Positions 60,090 to 64,000 of a stretch of DNA of 64,000 nt are shown here, in pieces. The stretch is taken from NCBI RefSeq assembly GCF_050632385.1, contig NZ_CP192599.1, positions 5,022,001 through 5,086,000 of the forward strand, given 5' to 3'. The number at the start of each line of letters is the position of its first letter. The first letter of the stretch is position 1. A program made the translations under genes and the position numbers. Origin of the DNA: Humitalea sp050632385. GTDB taxonomy: Bacteria; Pseudomonadota; Alphaproteobacteria; Acetobacterales; Acetobacteraceae. The notes under the pieces are model-generated. The model ran no database searches. It was not told where the DNA came from and saw only the letters and a program-made list of their open reading frames with translations.

Positions 60090-61279
60090 GCGAGGCCGCA
60101 TCGCTGTTGCGCCGCGCCGCCATCGCCGGCATCGGCCAGAGTGAGGTCGGCCGCGTGCCAAGCGTGCCGACGCTGGAACTGCAGCGCCGCGCCGCCACCG
60201 CGGCGCTAGAGGATTGCGGCCTGACCTTTGCCGATATCGACGGGCTGCTGACCACCCCCTGCCGGGTCGAGGACTGGGCCATGCCCTGCGCGATGGTGGC
60301 CGAGGAACTGGGGCTGCGGCCGCGCTACCTCGCGACCCTGGATGTGGCGGGGGCAAGCGGCGCTTCGATGGTGCATCACGCCGCCATGGCGGTGGCGACC
60401 GGCCAGGCCAAGGCCGTGCTCTGCGTCGGCGGGCAGGACCTGCTCTCCCACGGCGGGCGCAGCAGCGCGATCGGCCGCATGGCCGGCGCCGGCTGGGCGC
60501 ATCCGGAATTCGAGGCGCCTACGGGGCCACTGGTGCCGACGCTCTACGCGCTGATCGCGCAGCGCCACATGCATGAATTTGGCACCACCCCCGAACAGAT
60601 GGCGGAGGTTGCCGTTGCCATGCGCGGCTATGCGGCGCTGAATCCGGCCGCGCACAAGCAGGCGCCGATCAGCATCGCAGATGTGCTCGCTTCGCCCATG
60701 GCGACCACGCCGCTCCACATGCTCGATTGCGCCGTGGTGTCGGATGGCGCGGCGGCGGTGATCGTCACCACGGCGGAACATGCGCGCGACCTGCGGCAGC
60801 GGCCCATCGCGTTGCGCGGCCAGGGCTACGGCTACAGCCACACCTATGTCGGCGAATACCCGACCGTCACGACCACGGGGGCCGTGGATGCGGGGCGCGA
60901 GGCCTTTCGCCAGGCTGGCGTCACCCCCGCGGATATCGATATCGCGGAACTCTACGACTGCTTCACCATCACGGTGATCGTGGAGCTGGAGGACCTCGGC
61001 TTCTGCAAGAAGGGCGAGGGCGGCGCCTTCGTCACCGGCGGGCGCATCGGCCCAGGATCGTCGCGCCGCAAAGGCGGTCTACCTGTCACGACCCATGGCG
61101 GACTGCTCTCGGCCGGGCATTTCGGCACGGTTGGCGGCATGCTGCATGTGCTGGAAGGCGTGCGGCAGTTGCGCGGCCAGGCCGCGGCGCGGCAGGTGCC
61201 GGATACGGAACTCGTGCTGGTGCATGGCAATGGCGGAATCATCGGGCTGCATTGCACCTTGATCCTGGGGCATGCGTGA
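60086..61279 (+). CDS. Thiolase-fold protein lacking the nucleophilic Cys (SCP2-thiolase-like)
   Basis: A 397-residue thiolase superfamily member (AAIAGIGQSEVGRVPS, ...LYDCFTITVIVELEDLGFC, THGGLLSAGHFGTVGG, VHGNGGIIGLHC). The usual C-A-S-G at the nucleophile reads G89-A-S-G92 (LDVAGASGASMVHH), so Claisen-type thiolysis is unlikely. Such proteins pair with a DUF35 partner and can work as retro-aldolases (Ltp2-ChsH2 type) or acyl-transfer components. It is coupled to the ligase upstream and to the DUF35 gene downstream by overlapping start/stop codons. Confidence 0.88.
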   Translation: MSEAASLLRRAAIAGIGQSEVGRVPSVPTLELQRRAATAALEDCGLTFADIDGLLTTPCRVEDWAMPCAMVAEELGLRPRYLATLDVAGASGASMVHHAAMAVATGQAKAVLCVGGQDLLSHGGRSSAIGRMAGAGWAHPEFEAPTGPLVPTLYALIAQRHMHEFGTTPEQMAEVAVAMRGYAALNPAAHKQAPISIADVLASPMATTPLHMLDCAVVSDGAAAVIVTTAEHARDLRQRPIALRGQGYGYSHTYVGEYPTVTTTGAVDAGREAFRQAGVTPADIDIAELYDCFTITVIVELEDLGFCKKGEGGAFVTGGRIGPGSSRRKGGLPVTTHGGLLSAGHFGTVGGMLHVLEGVRQLRGQAAARQVPDTELVLVHGNGGIIGLHCTLILGHA

Positions 61280-61644
61280 TGAGCGATCCGAACAGCCACT
61301 TCTGGACCAGCGCCGCCGAAGGGCGCTTCGAGCTTCCCTTCTGCGTCGATTGCGGCAAGCCGCATTTCTTTCCACGCCACCGCTGCCCCGCCTGTGGCTC
61401 GGACCGATTGGAATGGCGCGCCGCATCGGGGCGCGCCACGCTCTACAGCACCTCCACTGTCCATCGCCCACCCTTTCCGGAGCTGGCGGCGGAGGTGCCC
61501 TATGTCGTCGCCATCGCGGCGCTTGAGGAAGGGCCGCATCTGATGGGGCGGCTCACGGCCCCGGCCCCGATCGACGCGCCCTTGCGGATCAACCTCACTG
61601 CCGCTGGAGAGGGGCGAAAGCTGATCCTGTTCGACCAGGTGTAA
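61279..61644 (+). CDS. DUF35 Zn-ribbon/OB-fold protein (ChsH2-like partner)
   Basis: A 121-residue protein. The N-terminal Zn-ribbon has Cys22-x2-Cys25 and Cys36-x2-Cys39 (FCVDCGKPHFFPRHRCPACG), followed by an OB-fold (GRATLYSTSTVHRPPFPELA, PYVVAIAALEEGPHLMGRL). DUF35 proteins bind acyl-CoA and form a complex with thiolase-fold partners. It starts on the last base of the thiolase stop (TGATG), so a complex with that protein is strongly suggested. Confidence 0.92.
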   Translation: MSDPNSHFWTSAAEGRFELPFCVDCGKPHFFPRHRCPACGSDRLEWRAASGRATLYSTSTVHRPPFPELAAEVPYVVAIAALEEGPHLMGRLTAPAPIDAPLRINLTAAGEGRKLILFDQV

Positions 61645-61695
61645 ACATCGTCCGACCGGCCGAGATGCTGGCGGACCTCGGGAAGGAATTCGAAC

Positions 61696-62670
61696 ATGCA
61701 AAATGTGAAACGTCGCGCCCTTGTCGCCAGCGCCGCAGCGCTGGTCGCATCGTCCGCCAGGGCGCAGGGGGATGCTTGGCCAAGCCGGCCGTTGCGGCTG
61801 GTCGTTCCCTGGCCCGCCGGGGGGCCCGCCGATCTCATCGCCCGCCCCATCGCCCAACGACTGCAGGATGCGCTGGGAAAGCCCGTGGTGGTGGACAACC
61901 GTCCGGGTGCGAATGGCGAGATCGGCGTGAACCACGTCATCCTCTCGCCGAACGATGGCTATACGCTGCTGCTCGGCCACGTCGGTCCGGTCTGCATCAG
62001 CCCCGCGACCAATCCGCATCTGCCCTATCGTCCGCTAAACGACTTGACGCCGGTGGCGCGCGTGGTCTCGGCGCCGCTGGTGATGGTGGCGCGGCCGGGG
62101 CTGAACATCAGCACCATGCCGCAGCTGATCGCCTTGGCGAAGTCGAGGCCTGATGGCCTTGTCTTCGGTTCCGTCGGCGTCGGCAGCACCACCCATCTGG
62201 CGGCCGAGATGCTGAAGCGTGCCGCCGATATTCCACTGCTGCACGTCCCCTATGCCGGGGCGCCGCCGGTGGTGACGGATATGCTGGCCGGCCGCGTGGA
62301 CCTGAGCTGCCTGAACGTCTCGGGCGTGCAGAGCTTCATCCAGGACGGCAAGCTGATCGCCATCGCCACCACCACGGCACAGCGGCCACGCACCTTCCCC
62401 AACCTGCCCACCGTGGCCGAGACCGTGCCGGGCTTCGAGGTGAATTCCTGGCATGGCATCCTCGGGCCCGCAGGCCTGTCGCCCGCCATCGTGCAGCGAC
62501 TCTGGACCGAGATCGCCGCCATCATGGCCCAGGCCGAGCTGCGCGACGCGCTGCTGCGTCAGGGGTTGGAGCCCGAGGCGACGGGCCCCGCAGACTTCGC
62601 CGCGATCATGCGGCAGGATACCCAGCGTTGGGCCGAGGCGGTGCGTGCCGCCAATTTGACGCGGGAATAA
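61696..62670 (+). CDS. Tripartite tricarboxylate (Bug family) substrate-binding protein
   Basis: A 324-residue receptor with signal MQNVKRRALVASAAALVASS, the Bug motif WPSRPLRLVVPWPAGGPADL, GKPVVVDNRPGANGEIGVN, and a closing ADFAAIMRQDTQRWAEAVRA. It lies 51 bp after the DUF35 gene and 11 bp before the isochorismatase-fold gene, within the same operon direction. It is likely to bind the acid activated by the acyl-CoA synthetase. No TctAB carrier is present. Confidence 0.93.
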   Translation: MQNVKRRALVASAAALVASSARAQGDAWPSRPLRLVVPWPAGGPADLIARPIAQRLQDALGKPVVVDNRPGANGEIGVNHVILSPNDGYTLLLGHVGPVCISPATNPHLPYRPLNDLTPVARVVSAPLVMVARPGLNISTMPQLIALAKSRPDGLVFGSVGVGSTTHLAAEMLKRAADIPLLHVPYAGAPPVVTDMLAGRVDLSCLNVSGVQSFIQDGKLIAIATTTAQRPRTFPNLPTVAETVPGFEVNSWHGILGPAGLSPAIVQRLWTEIAAIMAQAELRDALLRQGLEPEATGPADFAAIMRQDTQRWAEAVRAANLTRE

Positions 62671-62681
62671 GGAGCAAGCTG

Positions 62682-63266
62682 ATGCGTTCGATCTACCTGG
62701 TGCTGGACATGGAGAACGACCTGGTCGCGGAGGACGGGCCCAGCGGAAAGGGCCCGATGGGCGAACAGGTGCGTAGCCGCGGCATCATTGCCAAGACGGC
62801 CAGCGCCATTGCCAAGGCACGCGCCGCCGGGGTGCCCGTGGGTTTTGTCCGCGTAGGCTTCTCGCCCGATTATCGCGAATGCCCCACGACGTCGGCCATC
62901 TTCTCGGGCGCGAAGCAGCATGGGCTGTTCAAGCTGGGCGAATGGGGCACGGCCGTGCATGACGCGCTGAAGCCGGAACCCGGCGACTTCGACATCGTGA
63001 AGCATCGCGTCAGCCCATTCTACGGCACCAACCTTGAGCCGATCCTGCGGGCGCATAAGATCGAGCACATCATCTGTTCCGGCGTCTCGACCGTCGCGGT
63101 GGTGCAGGCCACGGTGCGAGAGGCGCATGACCGCGACTATGTGGTGACCGTGCTGGAAGACTGCTGCGCCTGCCCGACGGCGGAGGCCCATGCAGCGGCG
63201 ATCACGGTGCTGCAGCGCTTCGCGAGCTTTACCACGGCCGATGCCTTCGACTTCGCGACGGCGTGA
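62682..63266 (+). CDS. Isochorismatase-fold protein lacking the catalytic Cys
   Basis: A 194-residue protein. Asp9 (YLVLDMENDLV) and Lys107 (DIVKHRVSPFYGTNLEP) of the catalytic triad are present. At the Cys position of cysteine hydrolases (pattern G-V-x-T-N-x-C-V) the sequence reads GVSTVAVVQAT, giving Val140. Loss of the Cys is known in PhzD/EntB-type vinyl-ether isochorismatases, but the rest differs. ATG 62682 has AAGGAGC in front. It is the last gene of the acyl-CoA operon. Amidase or nicotinamidase activity should not be assumed. Confidence 0.85.
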   Translation: MRSIYLVLDMENDLVAEDGPSGKGPMGEQVRSRGIIAKTASAIAKARAAGVPVGFVRVGFSPDYRECPTTSAIFSGAKQHGLFKLGEWGTAVHDALKPEPGDFDIVKHRVSPFYGTNLEPILRAHKIEHIICSGVSTVAVVQATVREAHDRDYVVTVLEDCCACPTAEAHAAAITVLQRFASFTTADAFDFATA

Positions 63267-63274
63267 CTTATCGC

Positions 63275-63309
63275 CTGGGCAGCGCGCTCGCGATCAGCGA
63301 ACTGCCCAG
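63275..63309 (+). terminator. Stem-loop after the acyl-CoA operon
   Basis: CTGGGCAG (63275-63282) and CTGCCCAG (63302-63309) form a perfect 8-bp stem, 9 bp after the stop of the isochorismatase-fold gene. The 19-nt loop holds a smaller CGCT/AGCG stem. No T-run follows, so it is a probable but imperfect terminator. Confidence 0.4.
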
Positions 63310-63375
63310 TGCATCCTAGTCGAAGTTGCGCCGGCTGACACTGGACTTGCCCCGCTTTGGTGGAGAGGCATTGTG

Positions 63376-63423
63376 TCAGGCGGCAGCCATCGTCTCGAAC
63401 TGTGCAGGGCGAGAGCATGCTGC
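63376..63423 (-). pseudogene. C-terminal scrap of an IS3-type OrfB transposase
   Basis: The minus-strand translation ends SRPAQFETMAAA then stop, like the SPAQFE-type endings of IS3-family OrfB transposases. It lies about 30 bp inside the proposed IS end. Too short for independent proof. Confidence 0.4.
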
Positions 63424-63497
63424 TTTTCTACGGAATCGAGATTCCGAACCGGGGCGATGTCTGATTCAGCATCTAGGCTGGGAGGAGGCCAGCATGG

Positions 63498-63775
63498 ATG
63501 CGCGCATATGCTGAGGATCTCCGAGAGCGGGCTGTGCAGCGCGCCGAGGCAGGCGAGACGATCCGCTCGATTGCCGAGGCGCTACAGATCAGCCCTTCCT
63601 GCGTTTCGCAGTGGCGCAATCGGCTGCGCGAGACCGGGCGCTGGAACCTGGCCAGACGGGCGGCCACAAGCCCCGGATTCCGGTGAGCGAGTGCGCTGAG
63701 TGGCTGCGGGCGCGCGTCGCCGAGGGGGCCGTTCACGACCCGCGGCTTGACGACGGCACTGGCCGCCTGCGCCAC
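63498..63775 (+). pseudogene. IS630-family transposase N-terminus, frameshifted
   Basis: The start MRAYAEDLRERAVQRAEAGE and SIAEALQISPSCVSQWRNRLR is the HTH of IS630-type transposases. A frameshift near 63640 continues in another frame as GQTGGHKPRIPVSECAEWLR, and a second near 63730 as PFTTRGLTTALAA. After about 63775 the similarity ends. The start ATG and HTH survive as a 62-codon frame, but no full transposase can be made. Confidence 0.65.
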
Positions 63776-63839
63776 CGCGATCACGCACCAATTTCACGGC
63801 CTCAACTTTGAATTCCCGACTGAATACCCATCGCTGCAT
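63774..63839 (-). pseudogene. IS3-family OrfA transposase, N-terminal 22 residues
   Basis: MQRWVFSREFKVEAVKLVRD is the well-known start of IS3-family OrfA proteins (FSxEFKxEAVxLV). The expected helix-turn-helix continuation is lost at about 63772, where the IS630-like sequence meets it. The terminal repeat CCAGTGTC lies about 35 bp upstream. Confidence 0.65.
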
Positions 63840-63932
63840 GGGGCCTCCGATCCGGTTGGAAAACCTTGTCCCAGTGTCCACCAAACCAGCAGCAGGCCAT
63901 ATCTGCTTCGCGTGCTGACGCCCGGCTAAGCG

Positions 63933-64000
63933 TCAGTCCCGCATGCGGGCGATAACCTCCGCCGGCGTCGCGCCGGGGGCGGCGCGCAGCGCGGCGAAGA
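63933..64000 (-). CDS. C-terminal end of an unidentified gene (cut by window edge)
   Basis: The minus-strand frame from the window edge reads FAALRAAPGATPAEVIARMR then D and TGA (63933-63935). It is a well-formed Ala/Arg-rich alpha-helical end typical of a real protein. With only 21 residues visible, the family cannot be named. Confidence 0.5.
   Translation of the reverse strand, partial: FAALRAAPGATPAEVIARMRD

Larger units (their letters stand above)
63337..63878. mobile_element. IS3-family remnant interrupted by an IS630-like fragment
   Basis: GACACTGG at 63337-63344 and its inverted copy CCAGTGTC at 63871-63878 look like the two terminal repeats of an IS3-type element lying on the minus strand. 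Just inside each end are a C-terminal transposase scrap (63376-63423) and an OrfA start (63774-63839), as expected for a full element. The span (542 bp) is far too short for one. The middle holds an IS630-like transposase start on the plus strand, so insertion followed by deletion is likely. Confidence 0.55.

Noticed and set aside
1..64000. CRISPR arrays, rRNA genes, prophage or replication origins
   Set aside because: No regularly spaced repeats, no rRNA-like sequence, no phage structural or integrase genes and no DnaA-box clusters were seen.

Overview
The window is 64 kb of high-GC DNA, most likely from an alphaproteobacterium of the Acetobacteraceae (Roseomonas-like). This placement is an inference. 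It rests on GC-rich codon usage, a GTTC-N7-GTTC LexA box in front of an imuA-imuB-dnaE2 mutasome operon, a MaeB-type malic enzyme fused to a phosphotransacetylase domain, and five orphan tripartite-tricarboxylate (Bug) binding proteins. No rRNA or complete phylogenetic marker is present to confirm it.

Layout. 1-11.9 kb is housekeeping: the tail of a DEAD-box helicase, a spacer packed with palindromes, a protein with two HNH-like zinc sites, lipB, tRNA-Leu(GAG), maeB, an endonuclease/exonuclease/phosphatase-fold protein, a VWA protein coupled to a J-domain membrane protein, galU, a phosphohexomutase, a gamma-glutamylcyclotransferase-like protein and a GNAT acetyltransferase. 12-18.5 kb is a catabolic island: a HisD-family dehydrogenase of the HpsN (sulfopropanediol) type, an SDR, a LacI regulator with a matching CpG-centred palindrome, and an SsuABC/TauABC-like transporter. 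18.5-24.5 kb holds two LysR regulators, an FAD monooxygenase, two Bug proteins and an HD-domain protein. 24.6-30.3 kb is the SOS mutasome operon.

30.3-38.3 kb is a divergently organised catabolic cluster around a LysR gene: two LigI-like amidohydrolases, a Bug protein, an enoyl-CoA hydratase, an acyl-CoA ligase and an M20 peptidase. 38.3-46.4 kb is a complete kdpFABCDE potassium-uptake locus on the minus strand. It is preceded by an extra 27-residue membrane peptide and a direct-repeat site that fits KdpE. 46.8-54.7 kb has a DcaP-like porin, then an Orn/Lys/Arg-type PLP decarboxylase followed by two AspT-family antiporters, which could form a decarboxylation/antiport cycle. 54.8-63.3 kb holds a Bug protein with a rhamnonate-dehydratase-like enzyme, an IclR regulator, and a divergent operon of an NDP-forming acyl-CoA synthetase, a thiolase-like protein without the nucleophilic Cys, a DUF35 protein, a Bug protein and an isochorismatase-fold protein without its Cys. 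The last 0.7 kb is a scar of IS3 and IS630 remnants.

Most promising items: the decarboxylase with two AspT antiporters, the HpsN-like island with its LacI operator, the unlisted Kdp leader peptide, the double HNH-like protein, and the roughly 220-bp composite palindrome with a further partial copy about 5.5 kb away.
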